Assembly (NCBI RefSeq): GCF_037327425.1
Contig: NZ_CP147846.1
Location: 4,464,001-4,528,000, forward strand
Reading direction: 5' to 3'
Length of the DNA stretch: 64,000 nt
Source of the DNA: Rhodococcus sovatensis
GTDB lineage: Bacteria; Actinomycetota; Actinomycetes; Mycobacteriales; Mycobacteriaceae
Shown: positions 8,660 through 17,098 of the stretch, in pieces
Numbering within the stretch: position 1 is the first letter of the stretch
Layout: every line of letters starts with the position of its first letter
The notes under the pieces: generated by a model
Told to the model about the DNA's origin: nothing
The model's input: only the letters and a program-made list of their open reading frames with translations
The model's database searches: none
Position numbers and translations under genes: made by a program

Positions 8660-9583
8660 ATGCGTGCAGAGAACTACCGGGTCGAGTCGATCTGCCGCGT
8701 GCTCACCGAGCACGGAGTGCAGGTCGCCCCACGTACGTATCGCAACTGGAAAACCGCACCACCATCGGCCCGCACGATCTCCGACGCCTACCTCACCGAC
8801 GCTCTCCGCGACACGGTCGGCGAACCGGAAGAGCTGTACGGTCGGCGCAAGATGTACCGTCACCTGCGCAGGAAGGGCCATAGCGCCGCTGCCTGCACGG
8901 TCGACCGGCTGATGGGCGACGAAGACATGTCCGGCGTCGTTCGAGGCAGACGGCATCGCACCACGATCCAGGGTGGCAAGAATGCCACGCGGGCCCCTGA
9001 CCTACTCGACCGTGACTTCACTTCCGAGGCCCCGAATCGGAAATGGGTCACCGACTTCACGTACACCAGAACATGGGCGGGGTTCGTCTACGTCGCGTTC
9101 GTCATCGACTGCTTCTCCCGAGCTATCGTGGGTTGGCACGCCTCGACGGTGAAAGACACCAATATGGTCACCACGGCGCTGAAGATGGCACTGTGGCGAC
9201 GAGATCACTGTGGTCACCGCGTCGGCTCAGGGCTCATCCATCACAGCGACGCCGGCAGTCAATACACGTCGATCGCGTTCGCGGAAACGCTTGTGCTCGA
9301 GGGGATTGCGGCATCGATCGGCAGTGTCGGTGATGCCTACGACAATGCGTTGGCGGAGAGCACAATTGGGTTGTTCAAGACCGAGGCGGTATCGAAGAGG
9401 AGTCCGTTCCTGAACGGCCCGATGAAGACGATCGACGATGTCGAGTTCGCCACGATGGGATGGGTCGACTGGTTCAACCAGCGACGCCTGCACAGCACAC
9501 TCGATTACCTCACACCAGACGAATTCGAGGAGGTCTACTACAGTCAAGAATCGGCACTCCCCCCGGAGATGTTGCAAGCGTAG
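8660..9583 (+). CDS. IS3-family transposase OrfB (DDE integrase core)
   Basis: A 307-residue rve-type integrase: an HTH_21-like N-terminus (LYGRRKMYRHLRRKGH), WVTDFTY for the first Asp, SGLIHHSDAGSQY for the second, and AYDNALAES for the catalytic Glu. It is probably expressed mainly as an OrfAB fusion by frameshifting. All three acidic residues are present. Confidence 0.94.
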   Translation: MRAENYRVESICRVLTEHGVQVAPRTYRNWKTAPPSARTISDAYLTDALRDTVGEPEELYGRRKMYRHLRRKGHSAAACTVDRLMGDEDMSGVVRGRRHRTTIQGGKNATRAPDLLDRDFTSEAPNRKWVTDFTYTRTWAGFVYVAFVIDCFSRAIVGWHASTVKDTNMVTTALKMALWRRDHCGHRVGSGLIHHSDAGSQYTSIAFAETLVLEGIAASIGSVGDAYDNALAESTIGLFKTEAVSKRSPFLNGPMKTIDDVEFATMGWVDWFNQRRLHSTLDYLTPDEFEEVYYSQESALPPEMLQA

Positions 9584-9863
9584 AAGCGGCAAGAAACCCG
9601 GTACGGTTCACTGATCACAGACACAGGTTCCGAGGAATTCGGCATCAAGTCCAATGAGGTCAATGAATCGACACCGATAGCTCGAGCCAAGAAGATTGCA
9701 GACTGGCTCGAGCTTCGCCTGCCTCGGGACCAGGGAACACTGCATCCCCACGATCTCGCACCGCCTCCGGGCTGGCAGGCCGCCGCTTGGGTCAATCTGG
9801 TGCTTACGCAAAGACCGTCGGATGAACAAGCGCAGCTATTGCGTTCATTGCACCCTTGATTGG

Positions 9864-10274
9864 TCAGGTTTCGTCAGGCAATCTACGTTCCGTTTCCTCT
9901 CGAGCAAGCTGCTCGGCCAACTTCAGCACTCGCGACTGTGCCTCCAGCGAGAGACCCGCGCTTCGCCGCGCAATCTCTACGGCGCCCTCTGCTTTGGCGC
10001 CCTCCGCGCTCACTGCGCCGTTCGGACCGACCCGGTACGCGTAAGCTTCGTTGCTGAAGTATTCAGGCCGTACGCCGAAGAAGGCTGACAACGCCGACAC
10101 GATGTCGTACGCCGGACGCGGATTGCGACCGCTACGAAGCTGGGAAAGATAGGGTGCAGACAAACGCCCCCCAGCATCCGTCACCCACTGCGCGACCTCG
10201 GTGTTGGTATAGAAGCTACCGTCCGGCGCGCGAACCGTTGCAAACAACCGATTCAGCCGATCGGCGAAGCTCAC
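9864..10274 (-). CDS. EspR-like XRE-family regulator
   Basis: A 136-residue DNA-binding protein closely resembling mycobacterial EspR in length and layout: FADRLNRLFATV at the N-terminus, the helix-turn-helix with SAPYLSQLRSGRNPRP, a FFGVRPEYFSNEAY segment, and a C-terminal helical part (EIARRSAGLSLEAQSRVL). EspR dimerises and acts as a nucleoid-associated regulator. Here the gene converges on the interrupted MAB_1171c-like gene with four bases between the stops. It could be the target of the nearby ImmA/IrrE protease (inference). Confidence 0.82.
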   Translation of the reverse strand: MSFADRLNRLFATVRAPDGSFYTNTEVAQWVTDAGGRLSAPYLSQLRSGRNPRPAYDIVSALSAFFGVRPEYFSNEAYAYRVGPNGAVSAEGAKAEGAVEIARRSAGLSLEAQSRVLKLAEQLAREETERRLPDET

Positions 10275-10508
10275 GAGATCTCCTGCACGGTTGGTTCCAA
10301 TGTCTCAGGGCGCTGATCCTACCCGCGCAGGGACGCATCGCCGAGATCACGCCCAATCGAAGTGGAACGACCGTACTCTGACCCGTTTCGGACTCGCAGA
10401 CCATATCGCTCGAGCGGGAGTAGGTCGATCTCGGACTGCTTCAACTCGTACGTCGAGGACAGGCCGCGAGCGCCGCGCCAACTACGACGCCCTGCGCACG
10501 CTCAGGAC
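10275..10508. other. Intergenic, no gene seen
   Basis: This stretch lies between the EspR-like start and the MFS stop. The short open frames here have no recognisable domain or ribosome binding site. It should contain the promoter of the EspR-like gene, but I could not single out boxes with confidence. Confidence 0.4.
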
Positions 10509-11546
10509 TCACCCTGCAACACCTTCGACTTGATCGGATTCAGTGGCGAACGAACCGACACGGTCGTTAGTAGTAGAAACGGCGACTGCGCCCGCTACAG
10601 CTGCAACTGCAGCAAAAGCTATCCACAAATTGCCAAACAGATTGAGCGCGTCGACCGGAGTCGCGTCGGTCAGTACTGCGATCGCAATAGCAACACCCAC
10701 GACGCCGCCGACCTGGCGGGTCGCATTGTTGACTCCGCTAGCAACTGCATACTCAGCCGAGGGAATTGTCGACACGGACATGCTCCCGAGAGCAGGCCAG
10801 ACCATTCCGAATCCTGCACCGCACACGATTGCTGCCGGAAGCCACGACCCCGCATAGTTCGGTTGCGCATCTACCAACAGGTAGTACAGCCAGGTTCCGA
10901 TCGCCGCGAATATCGCGCCTGGCAACAAGACTGCCCGTGATCCGAACTTGTCATAGATACGCCCGGCCGGTCCGGCAACCACCACTGCCGCAGCCGGCGG
11001 GGCAGACACAGCGAGTCCGGCGGCGAGCACCGAGTAACCCCACACCTCGGTGAGAAAGAGGACGTTGGCGAGGATAGTCCCAAAATACGAGACAGCGAAG
11101 AGGGTCGTTGCGATGTTGCCCACTGCAAATGACCGGTGCCGGAACAAGCTCGGTTCGATGATAGGTGATGGATGTGATCGACTTCTGATGTACACCCAGA
11201 CGCCGAAGACCACAGCGAGATCGAAAGTAACGAAGGTTTTCCAAGAGAACACTTCCCACTCTGGAGCTTTGGTCACTGCCAATGCAAGTAGTCCGACTGA
11301 TATTGCGGCGAAGACTGCGCCCAGGACATCGGGGATCTTCTGTGAGGCACCATCCTCCGCGCCGTCCTCCTTAACCCAGAAGACAATTGCTCCCAGCGCA
11401 AGAATTCCGACGGGGATGTTGACCAAGAAAACAAGCCGCCAGTCCATGAGGTCCACAAGCAGGCCACCAAGCGCCTGGCGTGTCCCCGGTGAACGGGGCC
11501 ATCTCGTTTTAGAGTCTTGTTGCCCCTGAAGTGGGCGGATAGGACG

Positions 11547-11837
11547 ATGGAGAACATGGCTGGACGGAAGCGCAACTCTGCCGAGGACATCGTGCGCAAA
11601 CTGCGCCGTGCCGATGAGCTGACCGCTGCAGGCAAGACGCAAGAGGAGATCGCGGCGGAGCTCGAGGTGTCGGCGGCGACGTTGTACAACTGGCGGCGTC
11701 AGTACGGCGGGATGGACACCGATGCCGCGAAGGAACTCAAGGAGCTGCGCGAGCAGAACGGCAAGCTCAAACGCCTGCTCGCCGAGGCCGAGCTGGAGAA
11801 GGACGCACTGCGGGAGGTAGCGAAGGGAAAATTCTGA
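11547..11837 (+). CDS. IS407-type transposase OrfA, copy A
   Basis: About 96 residues: an HTH segment (RNSAEDIVRKLRRADEL, TLYNWRRQYGG) followed by a coiled coil (KELREQNGKLKRLLAEAELE). The A-rich GGGAAAATTC just before the stop suits -1 frameshifting into orfB. Confidence 0.93.
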   Translation: MENMAGRKRNSAEDIVRKLRRADELTAAGKTQEEIAAELEVSAATLYNWRRQYGGMDTDAAKELKELREQNGKLKRLLAEAELEKDALREVAKGKF

Positions 11838-11866
11838 GCCCAGCCGCCAAGCGCCGCGCCGTCGAC

Positions 11867-12703
11867 ATGCTCGTCAACACCATGAGTCTGTCGAAACGTC
11901 TGGCGTGCAAAGCTGTTGGGCTTGCCCGCTCCACCTACGCACGAACACCGATCGCCGACACACCCGCGGATCCCGACGCGGCCCTGAGGGCGTCGCTGCG
12001 GACATACGCAGGCTCGCATCCACTGCACGGCTTCCGTCGCGCCTGGGCGCATCTGAGGCACGACCAGGGCATGTCGGTGAACAAGAAGAAGGTGCACCGG
12101 CTCTGGAAGGAGGAGGGTCTGCAGGTTCGGATCTATCATCCCCGCAAACGCGCCGGCATCAGCTCCTGCCCGCAGATCGAAGCCGATGCGCCGAAAGTGG
12201 TGTGGGCTATGGATTTTCAGTTCGACTCCACGGTGGATGGGAAAGCGATCAAGATCGCGTCGATGATCGACGAACACACCCGGCAGTCCCTGTTGAACAT
12301 CGTGGAGCGCTCGATCACCGCGCAACGACTGACCGACGAGCTCGACAAGACGTTCGCGCTGTGGGACGGACCGCCGATGGTCCTGAGAATGGACAACGGT
12401 CCGGAGTTCATTTCGCATGTGCTGCAACAGTTCTGTCGCGACCGTGTCGGTATCTCCTACATCCCGCCGGGGACGCCGTGGAACAACGGACACATCGAAT
12501 CGTTCAACAACCGACTACGGAAGGAGTGCCTGAACCGCAATCACTGGACGAGCCTTCTCGAAGCGAGGGTGGTGATCGAGGACTTCAAAGACGACCACAA
12601 CCATCGACACCGGCACTCATCACTCGGCTACCTCACGCCGTCCGAGTACGCTGCCCAATGCACCCACAACCACCAACCGGTCGAGGGTTGCGAGATCGAC
12701 TGA
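11867..12703 (+). CDS. IS407-type transposase OrfB, copy A
   Basis: A 278-residue DDE integrase: HPLHGFRRAWAHLRHDQG in the N-terminal region, WAMDFQFDS for the first Asp, LRMDNGPEFIS for the second, and NGHIESFNNRLRKECL for Glu. It lies in the -1 frame relative to orfA and probably works as a fusion. Confidence 0.94.
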   Translation: MLVNTMSLSKRLACKAVGLARSTYARTPIADTPADPDAALRASLRTYAGSHPLHGFRRAWAHLRHDQGMSVNKKKVHRLWKEEGLQVRIYHPRKRAGISSCPQIEADAPKVVWAMDFQFDSTVDGKAIKIASMIDEHTRQSLLNIVERSITAQRLTDELDKTFALWDGPPMVLRMDNGPEFISHVLQQFCRDRVGISYIPPGTPWNNGHIESFNNRLRKECLNRNHWTSLLEARVVIEDFKDDHNHRHRHSSLGYLTPSEYAAQCTHNHQPVEGCEID

Positions 12704-13332
12704 AATCAATCACACCGTGGCTCTAGAACACGGTGGCCCGACTATCGGGGACCTGCCACGCCGGTCCAACGCCCGCAGCAAAGGCCGCGGTGCCCCCGAA
12801 GATGGCTACCGCACTGCCCATCCGCGCCCGCGGAAATGCCGAAATCAGCAGTGCTTGAGCGCAAGGAACCATTGCCGCTGCGCCGAGGGCCTGTAATCCG
12901 CGTGCAGCTGTAAGGACATCAACGGACGGAGCCGCGGCACACGCACCCGAACCAATGGTGAATAGTGCCATACCGAGCAGCAAAACCCTCTTACGTCCCC
13001 ATCTGTCGGCTATTCGGCCGCTGGGAACGAGGAAGGCAGCGAATACAATGTTGTACGCGTTGAGGATCCAGGAAAGGTCTGCACTGGTCGAACTCGGGAA
13101 GTGATCTCTGACGTCGGGGAATGCGACGTTGACAATCGTTGCATCAAGAAAGGCCATGAATGCGGCGATCGCAGTCACCACTATCAATTTGGAGCGATAA
13201 CTTTTCCTGGCTGGTGCAGAAGTGGACATCGGACTCCTCGTTCCATTCTTGGGTATAGACGGCTTTCGTTGTCCAGAGCAGAGCTATAGCCGCGCCCGCC
13301 GTCACACTGGCGTCGAAGACGAAATGAACTGC

Positions 13333-13399
13333 GTTGCTATTGCAACACCGAGCGATGGTCACCAAGCTAGCGCGACATCCGCAACGTTGCAATAGCAAC
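13333..13399. promoter_or_regulatory. Paired palindromic operators upstream of MFS gene
   Basis: GTTGCTATTGCAAC (13333-13346) and GTTGCAATAGCAAC (13386-13399) are near-palindromes and exact inverted complements of each other, spaced 53 bases start to start. They lie about 105 bases upstream of the MFS start. This is the usual pattern of a TetR- or MarR-type dimer operator, but no regulator gene remains next to it; it may have been lost. Confidence 0.6.
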
Positions 13400-14255
13400 G
13401 TCTAACAGTGCCGTACGTCACAGCACTTCAGACGTGCCATACACACCCGGGGGCGGTCGAGTACCAACATCGACCCGCTCTCGGAGTCGCAGTCGCATCA
13501 TGCCCTCGCACGCGCAACCCCCAATGCCCACCGGTTGCCCGTGGAGCCCTGAAGGGGGCCAACACTGCCATCTCTAGTAGTTGCAATCGCACAGCACCCT
13601 CTCAATGTTCGAAGCAGTCCGACAAGGCGGGTTGCTCATCGACCGTGTCGACGACATGTCGAACGTGCGAAGGTGGATCGGCACAAAAGAACGCTGACCA
13701 ACCATGCGTGCGGCCAGGTTTGGAGAACGAAGATCTGACCGCGGCAAGTTCAAGGCAATCGAATTATTCGACAAAGACGAGACGGATGCACCCACATTCT
13801 TTTGGAGTTTCCGCACCCCAATCAGGCGGATACCCGTGTGTTCGACCAAATTGTCTCTATCGAACGACACACTGCGGTTCCGTTACCGACTCCAGTCCCG
13901 TTATTCTCACCGCGATTCGTCATAGCGCCGAGTTGTCAACTGCAGAACGCTCGAAACGCCCTTAACGGCAACGCATTCGACTCACCGTGCTTGATAGTAG
14001 GCGTGGCGCTCCTGCGCTCGATCGCGCTATGGTTCCAGTTGACACGAACCGACAGTTCGGTTCTGTCGGCCTACAAAAGCGAGAGGAACGGGGAGCATCA
14101 TGCTGAACATGGCCGTTCGATCGATATGGTCCCAGGCAATTTCACCATCCGGTGATCAATCTGATGGTTATCGACGCTGATGCGAGCGAGGTGCCGCAGG
14201 ACTCGTGTACGCCTCACACAGAGTGAGTACCGCAGTCCAGATATAGGAGCAACGG
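13400..14255. other. Gene-poor decayed stretch
   Basis: No convincing gene is visible. It contains one recognisable relic of an Imm52-type gene (13790-13864). A possible 26-codon frame begins at 14100 after GGGGAG, with no known match. The rest looks like eroded coding sequence; a lost regulator of the MFS gene may have been here (inference). Confidence 0.4.
13790..13864 (+). pseudogene. Relic of an Imm52-type immunity gene
   Basis: The frame from 13790 reads THILLEFPHPNQADTRVFDQ, close to NHILLKFPHPNRADPAAIDE in the intact Imm52-like protein at 35841-36545. Nothing before or after the segment extends the match in frame, so it is a fragment. Confidence 0.6.
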
Positions 14256-14549
14256 ATGCTGCTTGGTTCTACTGATGACAAGCGAAAGAGCCTCGGTCTG
14301 CGACTAGAGGTTCTGAAAGCCGTCGAGCACGCACTGCACGATCTCTCAACTGTGTTCGGACATCTCAATGCTGCCCGTGATCGCAGGGATGCACGCGGGC
14401 GGCTGGTTGCTGCGTTTTCCTGGTCAGCAGAGCAAGCCGATGCCGTCCTCGCGCTGCAGTTCGAACGAGTTAATCTCGAATCCCGGAACCGAATCACCCA
14501 AGAAATCAACGCTGTTCAGGCGGCATTGAACGATTGGCCGAGCACCTGA
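14256..14549 (+). CDS. Small helical protein resembling a GyrA/ParC coiled-coil segment
   Basis: A 97-residue protein with AGGAG seven bases before the ATG. The sequence RLEVLKAVEHALHDLSTVFG, then DARGRLVAAFSWSAEQADAVLALQF, resembles the part of type II topoisomerase A subunits that ends in the C-gate (there: RLHLLEGL..., AREALI..FGLSEIQAQAILDMRL). No active-site tyrosine domain or beta-pinwheel is present, so it cannot be a topoisomerase alone. It might bind GyrA or DNA, or be an unrelated helical protein. The similarity is judged by eye. Confidence 0.55.
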   Translation: MLLGSTDDKRKSLGLRLEVLKAVEHALHDLSTVFGHLNAARDRRDARGRLVAAFSWSAEQADAVLALQFERVNLESRNRITQEINAVQAALNDWPST

Positions 14550-14656
14550 GGGAGTCCGTTCACCGCTCGGAAATCTACTTGCCCGCGCGGATTGGCTCCA
14601 GAGCGTGCTCGCCCAGGCTGGCCGACCGAAACACATTCGACAACAGAGGAGTGCAA

Positions 14657-15124
14657 GTGAACCGCAGATTGATTTACACAGCAGCCGCAGGAGCGTTGGC
14701 GGTGTCCTTTTCCATCGCAGTAGCCACCCCGTCGTCGGCCGCAACCTTCGAAGCCGGAGACGTTTCGTTTTCTGTCACACAGGACGGGACAACGGTTTCC
14801 GTCGAATACACCAACAACGCGGGCGTCGATCTCGACTGCTTTTCAGGAGGGTTCGCTTTCGTCGACGGTCAAGCACCACCTGTCACAAACTTGCCGGGAT
14901 TCTCGTTTCAGTCCGAAGCCGCAGTGCGCGTGTCACCCGGTACCGGGACAACGACCTTCGAAGGTGTTGAGCCCGGGGACTATGCACTGGTGGCCCGATG
15001 TGACGTCGTTGACGCTGAGACTCTGACTGCGTGGGCATCCTCTCTTCCTGATCAAGACGCGTTCCCTCCGTTCCCAGGGATCTTCATGAAGCCGCAGCTG
15101 CCGTCCGTGTCCATAAGCTCATAG
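14657..15124 (+). CDS. Secreted hypothetical protein
   Basis: A 155-residue exported protein. GTG 14657 follows AGAGGAG closely; the signal peptide (NRRLIYTAAAGALAVSF) should be cut after PSSAA. The mature part is beta-rich with two or more Cys (DLDCFSGG, ARCDVVD) and resembles small immunoglobulin-like secreted proteins of mycolic-acid bacteria. The hydrophilic tail MKPQLPSVSISS may be an altered end, since the flanking DNA is rearranged. Function unknown. Confidence 0.6.
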   Translation: MNRRLIYTAAAGALAVSFSIAVATPSSAATFEAGDVSFSVTQDGTTVSVEYTNNAGVDLDCFSGGFAFVDGQAPPVTNLPGFSFQSEAAVRVSPGTGTTTFEGVEPGDYALVARCDVVDAETLTAWASSLPDQDAFPPFPGIFMKPQLPSVSISS

Positions 15125-15149
15125 GGCGAAATAGCGGTTGACAGCGAGG

Positions 15150-15215
15150 TGATCCCTGAGGACACCATTTGGCGGCAAGCGCATTCCAGGCGGTTCGAAT
15201 CCGCCGTTTGGTCCG
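15150..15215 (+). other. tRNA 3'-end-like fragment (perfect T-arm)
   Basis: GGCGGTTCGAATCCGCC at 15189-15205 is a textbook T-stem-loop (five paired bases around TTCGAAT). I could not find matching acceptor or anticodon arms around it, so it is not a complete tRNA by eye. It could be the trace of an attachment site or a decayed tRNA gene. Confidence 0.4.
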
Positions 15216-15248
15216 AGCAGATATATGCGTATCGCATACACTCTTGCG

Positions 15249-15362
15249 ATGAGAGTGAACTTGGAAGCAGCGATCAACGCGTGGCACACCAGTGTGAATG
15301 CGGGCGATCTTGCACAGTCCGCCGAAGCAGTCGGGGATCCCATTGTCGTTCTTGGTCCTTAG
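15249..15362 (+). pseudogene. Truncated NTF2-like (SnoaL-type) protein
   Basis: Thirty-seven codons (MRVNLEAAINAWHTSVNAGD, ending VVLGP) match the start of small NTF2-like fold proteins, which run to about 110-130 residues. The frame stops exactly at the IS1380 junction, and no continuation is found on the other side. Confidence 0.6.
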
Positions 15363-17023
15363 CCTCGATCCATGGACGGAGATAGTGGGTGTCGGTCGGT
15401 GGAGGATGATCGGTCTGTGGTGTTCCATGGGGCTGCGTGAACCGCTGGTCTGCCCAGCTTTTCCACGATTGTCGGTCCTCGGGTCGGTGTGGCGGGTTGA
15501 TGAAGTCACGCGAGTGTGGGTGGCCTGGACCCGATGATGCTGCGCCACAGTTGAAGCCATGCATCGAGCCAAGGCCAACGCCGGGGTAGATGCAGCGTTG
15601 GTGTGCGTTGAGGCCTGACGAAGCGAGCAGGGATGTTGACGATCTTGCGACGCAGAGTCACACCTCGAGCCCTCGTGAACGTGCCGCCAGCGACAGTCCC
15701 GGACGCCCGGAGCAGGTTGTGGGCGATCGCCGCGCACAGCACCCACGCGGAGTTCGCGCCGAACGATCCCGACGGCATGTGCGCCAGAGGGCCGTCGATC
15801 AGGTCGGAGAACACGGTCTCGATGATCGCGTGCGCCCGGTGGGTGACATCTGCGGTGGTGGTTGGCAGGGTGGTGTTGGTGAAAAATGGGTGATACCGCC
15901 AGATCGGGAAGAGTGCGTCACGATAGCGGGCGTCCTTGACTCGCCGGACGATCAGTCGTGCGGTGACGGGGTGTGCGGTGGAAGAGAAAGCGGTGAAGGT
16001 GGTTTCGGCGACTTCGGCGTCGGAGATCCAGCCACCGGTGTCGGGGTCGCGGACTGCTCCTGGGTACCGCACAGGCGTCCACGCATGATCGGCGATGGAG
16101 TCGATGGCCTGCTGGACGAGCCGGTTCTTGATCAGCACGAACGAGAACTCGACACCGGCGTTGATACAGGTCCGGACGACGCGGTTGTTGCCGTAGGCGG
16201 AGTCGCCACGGACCATGATCTTCCCGGTAGCGCCGGCCATCCGAGCGGTTGCGATGGCTTGCGCGATCATCCGCGGCGCACCGGTACCGGACCCGGTCTT
16301 CCCTGCTCGCAGCCTCATACCGGTGATGACCGGTGCCGAGTCGGCGGTGCTGATGACCGTGGCGAGCGGTGAGAGTCCTTTGCGGAGGATCTGTTTTCCG
16401 GCGATCTTGCTGTGACCGTAGGAGGCGCCTTGTTTGGCGTGCCCGTAGACCGGGCGCAGGAGTGAGTCGATGTCGATGAACGCCCGATCCGCGATCCCGG
16501 GCAGAATATTCGTGCGGTCGGCGAGAGCGATGACATGTGCACGAAGGACTGATTCGAGCTGCCGGTTGTGACCGAAAGTGAACTCGCGCAACAACGTTCC
16601 TACAGTTGACGGTGCGTAGACGGATCCGAAGAGATGTTTCATGCCTCCGGATCGGAGGAGGTCGATGTCGTCGATACTGTCGGCACCCGCGCACATCGCG
16701 GCGATCAGTGTGGTCAGCTTCGGTGCGAGGTTCGCTGCACCCGACGAGACCTTGGTTGTTGTGATCGCGATCCTCTCCGCGAGTAGATCGGTCAGCCCGG
16801 TCTGGTCCGCGAGAGCCATCACAGGCACCAGGCCTGCACACGACACGAGATGGTCGTCGTCGAATCTCGCGGAATCAGGATGGAAGGTGTGGGATGATCG
16901 CACTGGAAGTGTCCTACTCGAGCGGTCCGATTTGTTGTGTGAGAACTCAAATCTTTCCAGCTCGGAGGGCACTTTCTTCAGTTCGACACCCCACTACCTT
17001 CCAGTTCTATCGGTGGATCGAGG
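15363..17023 (-). mobile_element. IS1380-family insertion sequence
   Basis: A 1,661-bp element with terminal inverted repeats CCTCGATCCA/TGGATCGAGG and matching CTTAG flanks (15358-15362 and 17024-17028). It carries one transposase. Its right flank is a fragment of the rluA 3' end. Its left flank is the NTF2-like fragment, which stays broken even when the element is removed, so a deletion occurred here before or with insertion. Confidence 0.9.
15506..16972 (-). CDS. IS1380-family transposase
   Basis: A 488-residue DDE transposase of the IS1380/DUF4372-like type: SARFDDDHLVSCAGLVPVMALAD near the N-terminus, DIDSLLRPVYGHAKQGA for the first Asp region, MVRGDSAYGNN for the second Asp, and HRAHAIIETVFSDLIDGPLAH for the Glu region. 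It appears full-length. The GTG at 16972 is the longest start; translation may begin further in. Confidence 0.93.
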   Translation of the reverse strand: MPSELERFEFSHNKSDRSSRTLPVRSSHTFHPDSARFDDDHLVSCAGLVPVMALADQTGLTDLLAERIAITTTKVSSGAANLAPKLTTLIAAMCAGADSIDDIDLLRSGGMKHLFGSVYAPSTVGTLLREFTFGHNRQLESVLRAHVIALADRTNILPGIADRAFIDIDSLLRPVYGHAKQGASYGHSKIAGKQILRKGLSPLATVISTADSAPVITGMRLRAGKTGSGTGAPRMIAQAIATARMAGATGKIMVRGDSAYGNNRVVRTCINAGVEFSFVLIKNRLVQQAIDSIADHAWTPVRYPGAVRDPDTGGWISDAEVAETTFTAFSSTAHPVTARLIVRRVKDARYRDALFPIWRYHPFFTNTTLPTTTADVTHRAHAIIETVFSDLIDGPLAHMPSGSFGANSAWVLCAAIAHNLLRASGTVAGGTFTRARGVTLRRKIVNIPARFVRPQRTPTLHLPRRWPWLDAWLQLWRSIIGSRPPTLA

Positions 17024-17098
17024 CTTAGAATTCACCGACCCGCTTTCGGGCGAAGTTCGTCGGTTCGACTCCCAACGGACCCTCGAGCGGTGGCGCTA
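17024..17098 (+). pseudogene. Second copy of the rluA 3' end
   Basis: EFTDPLSGEVRRFDSQRTLERWR plus stop, about 90% identical in DNA to the end of the synthase at 6567-6639. It is cut on the left by the IS1380 element and on the right by the IS630 element, whose target TA is at 17097-17098. Confidence 0.85.

Larger units (their letters stand above)
8277..9610 (+). mobile_element. IS3-family insertion sequence
   Basis: A 1,334-bp element with imperfect terminal inverted repeats beginning TGAACCGTACCGGGTTT and a 3-bp direct repeat CTG on both sides (8274-8276, 9611-9613). It carries two overlapping-frame genes of the usual orfA/orfB type. The clean target duplication shows simple insertion into the MAB_1171c-like gene. 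Confidence 0.95.
7398..9859 (+). pseudogene. MAB_1171c-like multi-pass membrane protein, interrupted by IS3 element
   Basis: Two pieces, 7398-8276 and 9614-9859, form one frame once the IS3 element and one copy of its CTG target duplication are removed (LDFLTL joins ITDTGSEEFG), giving about 374 residues. The N-terminal part has seven to eight membrane segments and the C-terminal part is soluble, ending with WLELRLPRDQ and LRSLHP. The layout fits the MAB_1171c family, often called putative transporters without proven substrate, which occur with ImmA/IrrE and HTH genes as here. The first piece could still be made as a truncated 293-residue membrane protein. Confidence 0.8.
11476..12758 (+). 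mobile_element. IS3-family, IS407-type element, copy A
   Basis: A 1,283-bp element with ends TGGCGTGTCCCC and its imperfect complement, and a 4-bp target duplication CGCC (11472-11475, 12759-12762). Its two transposase proteins are identical to those of copies B (25429-26710) and C (26846-28128), which shows recent spread in this genome. Confidence 0.95.
10509..13229 (-). pseudogene. MFS drug:H+ antiporter (DHA2 type), interrupted by IS407-type copy A
   Basis: The N-terminal part is 12763-13229 and the C-terminal part is 10509-11475. Removing the element and one CGCC duplication restores one frame (FAAGVGPALGGLLVDLMDWR), giving about 477 residues and 14 predicted membrane segments. Visible motifs are FLDATIVNVAFPD in helix 1, the loop GRIADRWGRKRVL (motif A), and the motif C-like region around GPALGGLL, exactly where the element sits. 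The family exports cationic drugs or antibiotics using the proton gradient. ATG 13229 is preceded by AGGAG. Paired palindromes about 105 bases upstream suggest repressor control. Confidence 0.9.
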
